In this document: positions 1-7,538 of the stretch, one piece after another | Layout of the letters: each line of letters starts with the position of its first letter | Numbering within the stretch: position 1 is the first letter of the stretch | Assembly (NCBI GenBank): GCA_022360875.1 | Contig: JAKSBZ010000377.1 | Coordinates: 1-53,854, forward strand | DNA from: Cytophagales bacterium | GTDB taxonomy: Bacteria; Bacteroidota; Bacteroidia; Cytophagales; Cyclobacteriaceae | Length of the DNA stretch: 53,854 bases | Direction of reading: 5' to 3' | The notes under the pieces: generated by a model | The model's database searches: none | What the model was told of the DNA's origin: nothing | Seen by the model: the letters and a program-made list of their open reading frames with translations, nothing else | Position numbers and translations under genes: made by a program

Positions 1-150
1 ATATGAATGGATGGTGCACGTTCTTACCAAAATCAATGAGCATCCGATCAACCGGATAGATGAACTGCTCCCCCTAAAAGAAAATTTTCAATAAAATTTC
101 AGGATGTTTTTGAGAAGCAACTCATGACCTGTGGAAGACCGAAGGGTTAC
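1..150 (+). mobile_element. Right end of an IS66-type insertion sequence (partial)
   Basis: The window opens inside the last codons of an IS66-type transposase reading rightwards, so the left part of the element is outside. After the stop at 92-94 there are about 55 noncoding bases ending in GAAGGGTTAC at 141-150. IS66-family elements usually have terminal repeats beginning with GTA and make 8-bp target duplications, so a right boundary at 150 with ATAGCAAA (151-158) as the target copy is possible. Without the left end neither the inverted repeat nor the duplication can be confirmed; the boundary is an inference. Confidence 0.45.
2..94 (+). CDS. IS66-family transposase, C-terminal 30 residues (partial)
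   Basis: Frame 2 is open from the window edge to TAA at 92-94. The visible peptide contains VLTKINEHPINRIDELLP, which fits the IS66 transposase C-terminal element, where a (D)VL..I..HP.NRI.ELLP signature closes the protein. The catalytic DDE core would lie upstream and cannot be seen. It sits immediately beside a decayed mnmE fragment, suggesting the element inserted into, or took part in rearranging, that remnant. The family call rests on this short signature only, but the match is specific. Confidence 0.7.
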   Translation, partial: YEWMVHVLTKINEHPINRIDELLPLKENFQ

Positions 151-164
151 ATAGCAAATGTCTC

Positions 165-312
165 TCAAATATTTTTTTCCTAAAAAAACTAAAAAAATCA
201 CCCATCAGATCATCCGCCATGATTTCGCCCTGGCGGTTCGCAGTGGAAACCGATTTCCCGCAGGCTGAATGCCGCTGAGCACGCTGTGCAGGGTTTTCCG
301 GGGATTTCCCTT
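165..312 (-). pseudogene. Decayed second copy of the mnmE 3' end
   Basis: Read on the minus strand, 312-241 encodes REIPRKTLHSVLSGIQPAGN, matching the intact MnmE segment TREALHDVLNGIG...VTGD. After a frame change, 230-172 encodes GEIMADDLMGDFFSFLGKK, matching the MnmE C-terminus GEITTDDLLSNIFSSFCIGK. Short deletions in the middle remove the equivalent of SLHHLGEI, the C-terminal Cys of FCIGK is gone and the stop codon is lost. The intact mnmE lies 2.2 kb to the right on the same strand, so this is a non-functional duplicate or the relic of a recombination at the mnmE 3' end. It is not a gene. Confidence 0.8.
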
Positions 313-313
313 A

Positions 314-937
314 TTATTCAAAATGAAAAATCACACCGAAGCCAATCGAAAACAGGTAGCCTGGATCTTGTTTAAACGCACGGAAGTTGTCAATCAAATA
401 CACCCAGTCTTGATTGATGCTGTAGTAAACCGACAGCGCTTTTACTCCATTCTTATTCTTGAACCGCTTTTTCAGGCTTTGGCCAAGAAATGTTTGTGCG
501 GTTTTGTCGTTTCTAAAGCGATAATAGTCTTTGGGAAATTCCTTCTGCAGGCTAGTCTGAATTTCATCAAAATAGAAGATGCTAACTATTCCCAGCTCAA
601 GCGGGGATAGGCTCCAGGATTTGCCCAGATTTACATCCCTGATGCTTTTGTACAAATACCTCAGTGACAAAATATCAAGATCTCGCTTGCCGCGGATGTT
701 TCTGGGTTTGTACCCAAAACCAATCTCCAGGGAATGATTCATGGTATGCCCAAATTGATACCCAAAGAAACCAGCAATCATTCCTGTTCCGCCCGCATAC
801 TGGACTTTTGCGAAATCGGGCAGCCAAATAGATCTTTTATTTTCTGTAGAATCACTTTTGACAATGGTGCGGTTTGCAAATGAATCTACCGGCGCAAGGC
901 ATATAATAAAAAATGCAAAAAAATATATGTTTTTCAT
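314..937 (-). CDS. Small outer-membrane beta-barrel-like protein
   Basis: A 207-residue protein not recognised as a named family. It starts with a clear Sec signal peptide (KNIYFFAFFIICLAPVDSFA, cleavage after about residue 21). The rest alternates hydrophobic and polar residues, with Gly/aromatic-rich stretches around residues 45-95 (GGTGMIAGFFGYQFG, SLEIGFGYKP) and ends IGFGVIFHFE, an aromatic-terminated beta-strand typical of outer-membrane barrels. I infer a small 8-strand-type barrel or periplasmic beta protein. Its stop codon falls at the edge of the mnmE remnant, so its 3' end coincides with a rearrangement junction. No operon partner: the next gene is on the same strand but 141 bp upstream. 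Confidence 0.6.
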   Translation of the reverse strand: MKNIYFFAFFIICLAPVDSFANRTIVKSDSTENKRSIWLPDFAKVQYAGGTGMIAGFFGYQFGHTMNHSLEIGFGYKPRNIRGKRDLDILSLRYLYKSIRDVNLGKSWSLSPLELGIVSIFYFDEIQTSLQKEFPKDYYRFRNDKTAQTFLGQSLKKRFKNKNGVKALSVYYSINQDWVYLIDNFRAFKQDPGYLFSIGFGVIFHFE

Positions 938-976
938 CTGATGTCAATAATTATTAATAGACCAGATGTGCCCTCT

Positions 977-1018
977 ATGATAATCATTGCTTTTGTGTTT
1001 GCTAAACCCGATTATCAT
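977..1018. repeat. Inverted repeat, 9-bp arms
   Basis: ATGATAATC at 977-985 and GATTATCAT at 1010-1018 form a perfect 9-bp stem with a 24-base loop between the two leftward genes. There is no T-run on the minus strand after it, so it is a weak terminator candidate or an operator-like element. No protein binding family is suggested. Confidence 0.3.
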
Positions 1019-1078
1019 GGAGTTTTCATCTGTCGTCAGTGAGTGGTTTTTCAATGGCCCGATTGGGCATTCATTACA

Positions 1079-1912
1079 TTAATACTTTATTCTTTCCTGT
1101 GTTAACACCCCCTCATTGATGCGGAATACCGAGTATCTTTTATTGGCAATTGCACCAACTTCGATAACAGGAATTTTCTCGTTTGTAAGCGGAAATTCCA
1201 TGTTTTCAGAGTGTCCGTGTCCATGAATCATTGCCAACAAGTGCGGAGTGTTGCTAAGCACGCGATCCAATTCCGGGAACAACCGCTGGTCAAGATTATC
1301 GTCATTGGGCAGCGCTCCGCTGTGGGCAGCAACAATAGCGAAATCATATTTATCGGTTTTGCGCAGTTCCGATTCCAGCCAGCTTACATCGGGAACCTTG
1401 CCTGTTAGGCCGAATTCCCTGGAGTTTGTATTGAGAATAATAAATTTTATGCGTTTATAAATAAATGCGTAGTGATAGGCTCCGAACATTTTGCTGTACA
1501 TTTCTTTGCCAACTCCCAGCGCGTCATGGTTTCCAATGACATTCAGAAAAGGCTGGTCTAAATTTTTTAGATTGTTTACGCTAAGTTTAAACTCTGCCGG
1601 TAAGGAATATTCAGTGATATCGCCCCCGATTATGGCAAATTCACAATCTTCTCTTTCGTTAAAATTGCTAACTCCTTTTGTTAACCGATCAAAAAAATTT
1701 TGGCTGTCAGTGATAAAAGCAAATGAAAATGCCTGCTTTTTACTAGCATCATCTCTGATGAGCAGTTTATTAAGATTCTTATTTATTAAATCTTTTTCAT
1801 CTGAGTCAATAACTATGTCGTATCTTGTGTATTGAAATTGTTCGCAAGAACTGAAATATAAGAGGGGCACTATAAAGAGTAATTGCCAAGCCCGTTTTTT
1901 TTCTTTAATCAT
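1079..1912 (-). CDS. Calcineurin-like metallophosphoesterase, lipoprotein
   Basis: A 277-residue metallophosphoesterase. Motifs in order: ITDSQN (a D-x-Q variant of the usual D-x-H), GGD, GNHD, AAHSG and GHGHS, which together make the two-metal phosphoesterase site; the Gln in the first motif is a substitution to note. I chose the internal ATG at 1910-1912 because it begins a lipoprotein signal (MIKEKKRAWQLLF...LYFSSC), whereas the longer frame to 2005 adds a Cys-rich peptide with no signal. Likely anchored by a lipidated Cys facing the periplasm. Substrate unknown: phosphomonoester, phosphodiester or nucleotide. It lies between mnmE and the mnmE remnant, so it is part of a possible inserted segment. 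Confidence 0.8.
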   Translation of the reverse strand: MIKEKKRAWQLLFIVPLLYFSSCEQFQYTRYDIVIDSDEKDLINKNLNKLLIRDDASKKQAFSFAFITDSQNFFDRLTKGVSNFNEREDCEFAIIGGDITEYSLPAEFKLSVNNLKNLDQPFLNVIGNHDALGVGKEMYSKMFGAYHYAFIYKRIKFIILNTNSREFGLTGKVPDVSWLESELRKTDKYDFAIVAAHSGALPNDDNLDQRLFPELDRVLSNTPHLLAMIHGHGHSENMEFPLTNEKIPVIEVGAIANKRYSVFRINEGVLTQERIKY

Positions 1913-2511
1913 CTTTAAAAAATAATATCTAAATAAAATAATTAGAGCCAGTGAATCGATTTCGGTACAATATATACATGATTGTGGAAAATACTCAACG
2001 GGCAACTGAAAAAGATAAAAACTCCCTTTATTTGGCGGTAGGGGAAAGTATTATTTTTTCAATAAAATAGTGTTTGTCGAGCAAAGAAGCCAAAATTATA
2101 TACTAAAGGCCGTATTGCTGTTCTATTACTGTGCTATAGGTTATCAACTCTTCCAAACTCACAGCGGGAGAACAGCTCATAAATGCGGTTATTGACCTTC
2201 TGAAAATCACAGCTCGCTGAGTCGTCTGAGCTTGTAATATTAATATGCCTGCTTTGTCCTGTTGGTAAATTTAAGTTTTAACAAAATCATAGAATTCTTT
2301 GCAGAGGCGGTATGCTTGGCTGCCGGTGTTTTTAATTGTCATACATAGGCTAGGGATGGGTGATTGGGAAGTTGTTAAACAAAACCAATATCCATGAACA
2401 AAAGCATGAAAAGCAAAAAGGAGTGCAGGGCTTCTAGCAGTTGCAGGGGGTGATTTTATGATGGCAAGTCCAAGGCATGCTTATGATCTTAGGCATGCCT
2501 TGGGTTGTCGG
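1913..2511. other. Noncoding 599-bp stretch between phosphoesterase and mnmE
   Basis: No gene with recognisable features was found here on either strand. It should hold the promoter of the leftward phosphoesterase gene. The only structure I see is the strong palindrome at 2470-2503, next to the mnmE stop codon. The AT-rich composition and many stops in all frames agree with noncoding DNA or decayed sequence. Confidence 0.5.
2470..2503. repeat. Perfect 11-bp palindrome beside the mnmE stop
   Basis: CCAAGGCATGC (2470-2480) and GCATGCCTTGG (2493-2503) pair perfectly around a 12-base loop, 9 bases past the mnmE stop. It could end mnmE transcription, but the minus strand has no T-run following it, so it is not a canonical intrinsic terminator. 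It may instead be an end or attachment-type site of the segment lying downstream of mnmE. Confidence 0.5.
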
Positions 2512-3897
2512 TTATTTTCCGATGCAGAAACTCGAAAAAATATTGCTCAGCAGATCATCTGTTGTTATTTCGCCGGTGATTTCGCCCAGGTGGTGCAGCG
2601 ACTGGCGGATGTCCATGGCCAGGAAGTCGCCGGTTACTTGCAGGCCGATGCCGTTGAGCACGTCGTGCAGGGCTTCGCGTGTTTTTACCAGGCTTTCGTA
2701 GTGGCGGATGTTGGTCACGATCGTATCGCCGGTTTTGAATTCCGGCAGGTTGACTTGGCTGACCAGCTCGGCTTTTAGCTGCTCGATGTTCGTGCCTTTG
2801 TCTGCCGAAATGAACTGCCATGAATGCTCGCTGCCCTGCAGCTGGTCGATGACCGCCGGACTGGCCGCATCGATTTTGTTGCCTACCGGAACGAACGGCT
2901 TGCCCAGATTTTCCAGCTTGTTCACCTCTTGCAGGATTTCGCTGACCGAGTCTTCCACCAAGTCGAACAGGTAGATAATCAGCGAGGCGTCCTTCATTTT
3001 TTCCTGCGTGCGCTCCACGCCGATGGCTTCGACTTTGTCTTCGGTGTGGCGGAGTCCGGCCGTGTCGATGAAGCGGAAGCACATGCCTTCGATGTGCAGC
3101 TCGTCTTCGATGAAGTCGCGCGTGGTTCCCGCAATGTCCGAAACGATGGCTTTTTCCTCGTTCAGCAGGGCGTTGAGCAGGGTGGATTTTCCGGCGTTCG
3201 GTTTTCCGGCTATTACGGTCGGGATGCCGTTTTTGATTACGTTCCCCAGATCAAAGCTTTTGATTAAATGGTTCACCACTTCAAGCAGGCGGTTAATCAG
3301 CGCCTTGAGCTCGTCGCGGCTGGCGAATTCGACGTCTTCTTCGCTGAAATCCAGCTCCAGCTCGATCATCGAGGCAAAGTGAATCAGTTTCTGGCGAAGC
3401 TCTTTGATTTCGTTTGAAAAACCGCCGCGCATCTGGCTGAGCGCCGCCTGGTGCGAAGCCTCCGAATCAGAATGAATAAGGTCGGCTACGGCTTCGGCCT
3501 GCGCCAGGTCGAACTGTCCGTTGGCGAAAGCGCGTTTGGTAAACTCGCCCGGAAGCGCCGCGCGGGCGCCTTCGCGGATCAGAAGCTGGATAATCTGACG
3601 CACGATGTATTGTGAGCCGTGGCAGGAAATCTCCACGGAATTTTCTTTGGTAAAAGAATGCGGGGCCTTGAAAAGCGATACCAGCACTTCGTCAAGGATT
3701 TTTTCTCCGTCCCGGATCGTGCCGAAATGTATGGTGTTCGGTTCTTGCCTCATCAGGTCTTTTCCTTTGAAGACCTTGTTCACCAGCGCAATGCAGTCTT
3801 TTCCGGACAGGCGGATGACGGCAATGGCTCCGACGCCTTGCGGCGTGGCCAGTGCGACAATGGTGTCATCTATATTGGCGTAAGCGTATTGGCTCAA
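2512..3897 (-). CDS. mnmE: tRNA modification GTPase MnmE (TrmE)
   Basis: MnmE, with MnmG, installs the carboxymethylaminomethyl (or related) group on wobble U34 of several tRNAs in the cytoplasm. The 461-residue length is normal. Visible parts: N-terminal tetrahydrofolate-binding domain (IVALATPQGVGAIAVIRLSG, PHSFTKENSVEI), central helical domain, inserted Ras-like G domain with G1 GKPNAGKST near residue 230, switch IAGTTRD, G3 DTAG and G4 GNKID, then the C-terminal FCIGK whose Cys is invariant. Transcribed alone, with a terminator of the next gene upstream. Its 3' end has a degenerate copy at 165-312, and in other bacteria (SGI1 in Salmonella) this 3' end is an integration site. Confidence 0.97.
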   Translation of the reverse strand: MSQYAYANIDDTIVALATPQGVGAIAVIRLSGKDCIALVNKVFKGKDLMRQEPNTIHFGTIRDGEKILDEVLVSLFKAPHSFTKENSVEISCHGSQYIVRQIIQLLIREGARAALPGEFTKRAFANGQFDLAQAEAVADLIHSDSEASHQAALSQMRGGFSNEIKELRQKLIHFASMIELELDFSEEDVEFASRDELKALINRLLEVVNHLIKSFDLGNVIKNGIPTVIAGKPNAGKSTLLNALLNEEKAIVSDIAGTTRDFIEDELHIEGMCFRFIDTAGLRHTEDKVEAIGVERTQEKMKDASLIIYLFDLVEDSVSEILQEVNKLENLGKPFVPVGNKIDAASPAVIDQLQGSEHSWQFISADKGTNIEQLKAELVSQVNLPEFKTGDTIVTNIRHYESLVKTREALHDVLNGIGLQVTGDFLAMDIRQSLHHLGEITGEITTDDLLSNIFSSFCIGK

Positions 3898-3965
3898 TTT
3901 TTTTTATTTTGGTCAACTGTAAAACGGGAGACAATGAAAATGTTGTTTCCGCTGCAAAAATGCAT

Positions 3966-4000
3966 AAAAAAAGGCTGAACTCCTGTCCAACCTTTTTTTT
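3966..4000 (-). terminator. Intrinsic terminator after the thioredoxin-like gene
   Basis: On the minus strand AAAAAGGTTGG pairs with TCAGCCTTTTT (one G-U pair) and is followed by T residues; the A-run on the other side makes it usable in both directions. It separates the thioredoxin-like gene from mnmE. Confidence 0.65.
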
Positions 4001-4021
4001 TCTTGAAAAGGAATTCCGCCG

Positions 4022-4474
4022 TTACAGGCCTTTTCCCTTTTCAGCTTTTAACACCTGAAGAAAATCCGGACCTTTTTTATAGCCTACGCTCAGGCTGTGG
4101 TTTTCGAATTTGTTGTCCAGAAAAACGATGGTTGGGTATCCCTGAATTTGGTATTTTTTCACCAGCTGCGGGGCGATTGTTTTCTGGCCTTTGAAGACAA
4201 ATGCCTTTTTGCTTTCGGCGTTCAACTTTACGGCATAGAAGTTTTTATTAACGTAGTCGATTACTTTTTGGTCTTTGAAAGTGGTTTTGTCAAACACTTT
4301 GCACCAGTGGCACCAGTCGGTGTAAAAATCGATTACAATAGGCCGGGGATCTTTCTGTGCGAGTGTTTGGGCCTCTTCAATACTTATCCAGTTGATTTTC
4401 TTGTCGGGCTTGCTGGCGAAAACCGGAACGGCAAGGAAAAGGATCAGAATGGCTAGTGAATGCAAATTTTTCAT
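4022..4474 (-). CDS. Periplasmic thioredoxin-fold protein with CHWC motif
   Basis: A 150-residue secreted thioredoxin-like protein. I chose the ATG at 4472-4474 because it begins a signal peptide (MKNLHSLAILILFLAVPVFA); the longer frame to 4522 puts charged residues in front. Core features: VIDFYTDWCHWCK (residues about 45-60), a CxxC redox pair in the style of the thioredoxin_7/DUF255 group, then QLVKKYQIQGYPTIVFLD with the cis-Pro Thr-Ile strand. It probably acts as a thiol-disulfide reductase or disulfide-handling chaperone in the periplasm. Single gene, divergent from the sigma-factor operon. Electron donor and substrates cannot be read from sequence. Confidence 0.85.
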   Translation of the reverse strand: MKNLHSLAILILFLAVPVFASKPDKKINWISIEEAQTLAQKDPRPIVIDFYTDWCHWCKVFDKTTFKDQKVIDYVNKNFYAVKLNAESKKAFVFKGQKTIAPQLVKKYQIQGYPTIVFLDNKFENHSLSVGYKKGPDFLQVLKAEKGKGL

Positions 4475-4809
4475 TTGTTTTTTGATAGTTTTTTTAATGG
4501 CCAGATGGAATATCCACTTCAACCATGCTTGCTGTGTGTGTTAAAGCCGGTTGCCAAGGATGTTACATAAGTTTATGTTGTAATAGAATTGCATGTTGGT
4601 TTTACTGACTCTGGCGTTTTTTGTTGCACAGATGTGCTAAAAATCGCACTTGATGAATAAAAGAAAGCTTTTTGGATTTTTAATTTTTCATATCCTTATT
4701 TCAAACTTAACTTTGCAGGGAAGAGAAGGCGGGACGTGGAAGCGGACGGTGATTTGTTAAAAAATAAAACCGGGTTTCCAACTGGGCCGGCGAGAACGGT
4801 GTCATTAAA
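4475..4809. other. 335-bp divergent intergenic region
   Basis: Lies between the leftward thioredoxin-like gene and the rightward sigma-factor operon, so it must hold both promoters. Only the TAACTTTG box at 4708-4715 stands out. No small gene or RNA seen. Confidence 0.45.
4708..4715 (+). promoter_or_regulatory. TAnnTTTG-type -7 box upstream of the ECF sigma gene
   Basis: TAACTTTG matches the Bacteroidota -7 consensus TAnnTTTG. It lies 95 bases before the sigma-factor ATG. No good TTG -33 box was found at the expected distance, so the promoter could instead be recognised by the ECF factor itself. Confidence 0.3.
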
Positions 4810-5391
4810 ATGAAAGATTTTTTGAGTGACCTTATGCAGCATAAAGAAGAGGAACTAGTCAAAGGATGCATTCAGAAAAATCGGCAGATCCAGCGTGAGG
4901 TTTACGAGAAATACGCCCAGAGCATGATGTGCATAGCCAGGCGGTATACGAAGTCGGATATGGAGGCGGAGGATGTACTGCAGGAGGCTTTTGTAAAGGT
5001 TTTTACGAAGATCGATACCTTTAAGAAAGATTCGACGCTGGGCGCATGGATAAAGCGGATTGTCATCAATACGGCTTTGAACAGCCAAAGGGGCAAAATG
5101 TATGCGCAGCCGATGGAGGATGTGACCGATTTTAATTATCAGGATGTTCGCGAGCGCTTGATGGCTGATATTGCCTACGAGCAGCTGCTGGCGTATATAC
5201 GCGAGTTGCCATCGGGTTCGCAGATGGTTTTTAACCTGCATGTGTTAGAGGGCTTCAACCATAAGGAAATCGGGGAGAAGCTTGGTATATCGGAAGGGAC
5301 GTCGAAATCGCAGCTTTCCAGAGCCAAGCGGTTGTTGCAGGAGAAAATAATAAAGAATGACGAAATTACGGCAAATCATTATGGACGCTAA
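4810..5391 (+). CDS. ECF-type RNA polymerase sigma-70 factor
   Basis: 193 residues, the usual ECF length. Region 2 (about residues 25-95) contains EKYAQSMMCIARRY and AEDVLQEAFVKVF, followed by the -10-binding WIKRIVINTALN. Region 4 (about 130-180) contains LPSGSQMVFNLHVLEGFNHKEIGEKLGISEGTSKS, a helix-turn-helix for the -35 element. It directs RNA polymerase to a regulon that is not visible here. The gene overlaps the next one by 11 bases (ATG at 5381 inside its last codons), the arrangement of sigma/anti-sigma pairs. It resembles the many Bacteroidota ECF factors not linked to SusC/SusD receptors. Autoregulation is likely but not shown. Confidence 0.93.
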   Translation: MKDFLSDLMQHKEEELVKGCIQKNRQIQREVYEKYAQSMMCIARRYTKSDMEAEDVLQEAFVKVFTKIDTFKKDSTLGAWIKRIVINTALNSQRGKMYAQPMEDVTDFNYQDVRERLMADIAYEQLLAYIRELPSGSQMVFNLHVLEGFNHKEIGEKLGISEGTSKSQLSRAKRLLQEKIIKNDEITANHYGR

Positions 5392-6709
5392 CGGAAAACA
5401 GCAACCTGACGAGTTGGCAGAATTGTTTCGGCAGAAAATGAGCCGGGCAGAAAGCCCGAGTTTGTCGGACTCGCTGTGGGAACGCATTGAAGAGGATTTG
5501 AACAGGATAGACGGGAAAGGCAAACGAAAAGGCGGCTTCTGGTGGTTTCTGGGTATGGAAGGCTACGCAGGAATTGCGGCCGCTTCGGCGGCGGTGCTGC
5601 TTTCGGCGGCGGTTGGCTTGCAATTGTATTGGAGACAGTTTGATAATGTGCCTAATGCCGGAAACACTGAAATACGCATAGGCAAAAACACTTTGTCTGA
5701 ACAGCTGAATAACGTGCCGGTGCCTGCTGAAGAAATTCGTTTGGGAAATGAAACGGCTCTTGCTGCTGTTGCTGAAGAGGTTTTCGCAGAACAGGAAGCT
5801 GAGGCTTCTCTGGTTTCGGCGTTAGCAGATCATGAGATGCCGGCGGAAAATGCTAGTGCACCCGGAGTTCTTGAAAAATCAGGAAATCAAACGAGAAAGA
5901 TTCCGTTACTGTCCGCTGAGCCGCTGCCAGGCGGGCGGGCTTCGATAGTTGAAGAGGTGTTGTATGCTCCGGTTCCGGAAGTGTTGCCTGCCGCGAGTTT
6001 AGGAAGTAATGAGGGACAGTGGCTGGTGCTGGCCGATTTTTCTTCCGGGCATGAGCAAGGGGAGTCCAAGGCTGTGCTGAGTCAGGCGAGGATGTTCGGC
6101 AATGTGTCGGACAGTTATTCCGGCAGCAAGAGGACTGTGACCGAGCTTCAGTCTGAGACGGAGAAAACCAGTGCTTTCGGCGTGAAAGTAGGATGGATTA
6201 AAAGCCGGATAGTCTATCAGACGGGAATGCAGTATTATGAAATGAGGATGTTCGATGAGCTGGAGTCTTTTGGAGCTCTCAACCAGGAGAAAGAGCGGGT
6301 TAGCCACAGCATGACGGCTTTCAGTGAGGAGGAAGTAATTACGGTAAAACGTGCCGTAAAGGTGTTTAATGTACCGCTTAGGGTAGGCTACAGGGTTTGG
6401 GACAAACGGCTGCAGGTGCTTCCTCATTTTGGCGCGAACTTGCACTTCGCCTGGGATGACGAGCTGGATGCAAAACATATGGCCAGCGGCAATCAAATAT
6501 TGGATTATGAATCGGACCGAATTGCCGGGTTTAGCATGGCGACTGCCAGTGCTGGCATAGATCTGAGTTATCCGCTGCTGAAGTTTTTCTCTTTGAATGT
6601 GGGAACTGTTTATGAAAAATCACTTAAAGAGCTGAGTTCAGAAAAGGAATTTGTAAATAAATATCCGGATGGGTTTTCACTCAATTTTGGTGTACAGTTT
6701 AATTTTTAA
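5381..6709 (+). CDS. Membrane-anchored anti-sigma-like protein with beta-barrel-like tail
   Basis: 442 residues from the ATG at 5381, which overlaps the sigma gene; an earlier ATG at 5357 is possible but less likely. Residues 1-55 are charged and helical (ELAELFRQKMSRAES, SLWERIEEDLN) and would be cytoplasmic; one membrane helix follows at about 62-84. Then come a low-complexity Ala/Glu/Pro stretch (about 90-220) and a C-terminal domain of alternating strands (GVKVGWIKSRIVYQTGMQYYEM, PLRVGYRVW) ending NFGVQFNF, as outer-membrane barrels do. I infer that the N-terminus restrains the sigma factor while the rest spans the periplasm. Named family not recognised; the zinc-binding HxxxCxxC of classical anti-sigma factors is absent. 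Confidence 0.65.
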   Translation: MDANGKQQPDELAELFRQKMSRAESPSLSDSLWERIEEDLNRIDGKGKRKGGFWWFLGMEGYAGIAAASAAVLLSAAVGLQLYWRQFDNVPNAGNTEIRIGKNTLSEQLNNVPVPAEEIRLGNETALAAVAEEVFAEQEAEASLVSALADHEMPAENASAPGVLEKSGNQTRKIPLLSAEPLPGGRASIVEEVLYAPVPEVLPAASLGSNEGQWLVLADFSSGHEQGESKAVLSQARMFGNVSDSYSGSKRTVTELQSETEKTSAFGVKVGWIKSRIVYQTGMQYYEMRMFDELESFGALNQEKERVSHSMTAFSEEEVITVKRAVKVFNVPLRVGYRVWDKRLQVLPHFGANLHFAWDDELDAKHMASGNQILDYESDRIAGFSMATASAGIDLSYPLLKFFSLNVGTVYEKSLKELSSEKEFVNKYPDGFSLNFGVQFNF

Positions 6710-6728
6710 ATTTTTAACAAAGTAAAGA

Positions 6729-7457
6729 ATGAAAAAGTATTTGTATTTACTGTTTGGGCTTATGATGACGGGATGTCTTGATTCTGATACTGTGGAGCCC
6801 TATTGGGAATCGTATGCTGAATTCAATTTCGATAATGAGTCTTCCGATGAAGTCTGGGGCACTGAGTTTGCCGGCTATGATCTTCCTAAGGATACCTTAA
6901 TGGAGTTTATAAGCGATTATAGCGATAAGCCCGATACTAGGCTGAAGATGGAAGTCTTAAACAACAGCAGTGACAGCTTGGTGGGAATGGCTAAGGTGAA
7001 GCTTGAAAAACTGAAGCCGAACCAGTCTTATGAAGCCGTGATGAACTTCGTGCATATGCAGGCCAGCATTACCGAAGAAGAGTACAATGAAGCGGATTTG
7101 CGTTCTTTCCTGGGAGTGAAGAAGAATGATAAATACGTTAATGGAATTTTTCTGAAGTTCGGTGTGTTCAATCAGGAGCCTGTAATTGTTGAGACGGAAA
7201 GCCGTGTGTCCACATCGTTGAAGACGGGAGAGATTTACAAGGCCACCGACGATCTAGTTTTGCTGGGCAGGTTGCCTGTAAACAACGAATTGAAAGACGG
7301 TTCAAGGCAAGTAGTGACCTTCAAAGCAAATGCGCAGGGAGAAGCATGGGTAACGCTGGTGTGGATGAGCAATATTAAAGATCTGGATCATAGCGTTAGT
7401 TTTGATTACTTGCGCGTTCTTTTTCATGAGCTGGAAACCGAGGCATCCAGACAATAA
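6729..7457 (+). CDS. Lipoprotein of unknown function, sigma/anti-sigma operon
   Basis: 242 residues, starting only 19 bases after the anti-sigma-like gene and so probably cotranscribed. The N-terminus is a lipoprotein signal, KKYLYLLFGLMMTGC, with lipidation at about Cys16. The mature part is acidic (DSDTVEPYWESYAEF), beta-rich, with an AKVKLEKLKPNQSYEAVMNF strand-turn-strand section; it resembles Ig-like or jelly-roll surface domains only in general composition. No catalytic motif or named family recognised. Context suggests a sensor or target in the envelope stress circuit run by the ECF factor. A strong terminator follows at 7481-7519. Confidence 0.7.
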   Translation: MKKYLYLLFGLMMTGCLDSDTVEPYWESYAEFNFDNESSDEVWGTEFAGYDLPKDTLMEFISDYSDKPDTRLKMEVLNNSSDSLVGMAKVKLEKLKPNQSYEAVMNFVHMQASITEEEYNEADLRSFLGVKKNDKYVNGIFLKFGVFNQEPVIVETESRVSTSLKTGEIYKATDDLVLLGRLPVNNELKDGSRQVVTFKANAQGEAWVTLVWMSNIKDLDHSVSFDYLRVLFHELETEASRQ

Positions 7458-7480
7458 TAAAAAAATCGATTTTTTGCCAT

Positions 7481-7519
7481 AAAAAAAGCGGCCAGGATTT
7501 TTTCCCGGCCGCTTTTTTT
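7481..7519. terminator. Bidirectional terminator between convergent genes
   Basis: AAAAAAAGCGGCC and GGCCGCTTTTTTT pair perfectly around GGCC-rich arms with a 13-base loop, leaving T-runs on both strands. It ends the sigma-factor operon (+) and the phosphofructokinase gene (-). Confidence 0.9.
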
Positions 7520-7538
7520 CGTCGTGTGCTGCAGGCTT

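Noticed and set aside
269..610. 113-codon open frame on the plus strand
   Set aside because: It lies antisense to the barrel-like gene and starts inside the mnmE remnant; no support for expression or family.
2515..2530. SGI1-style attachment repeat at the mnmE stop
   Set aside because: I looked for a second exact copy of the last 18 bases of mnmE in the window and found none; only the degraded relic at 165-312.
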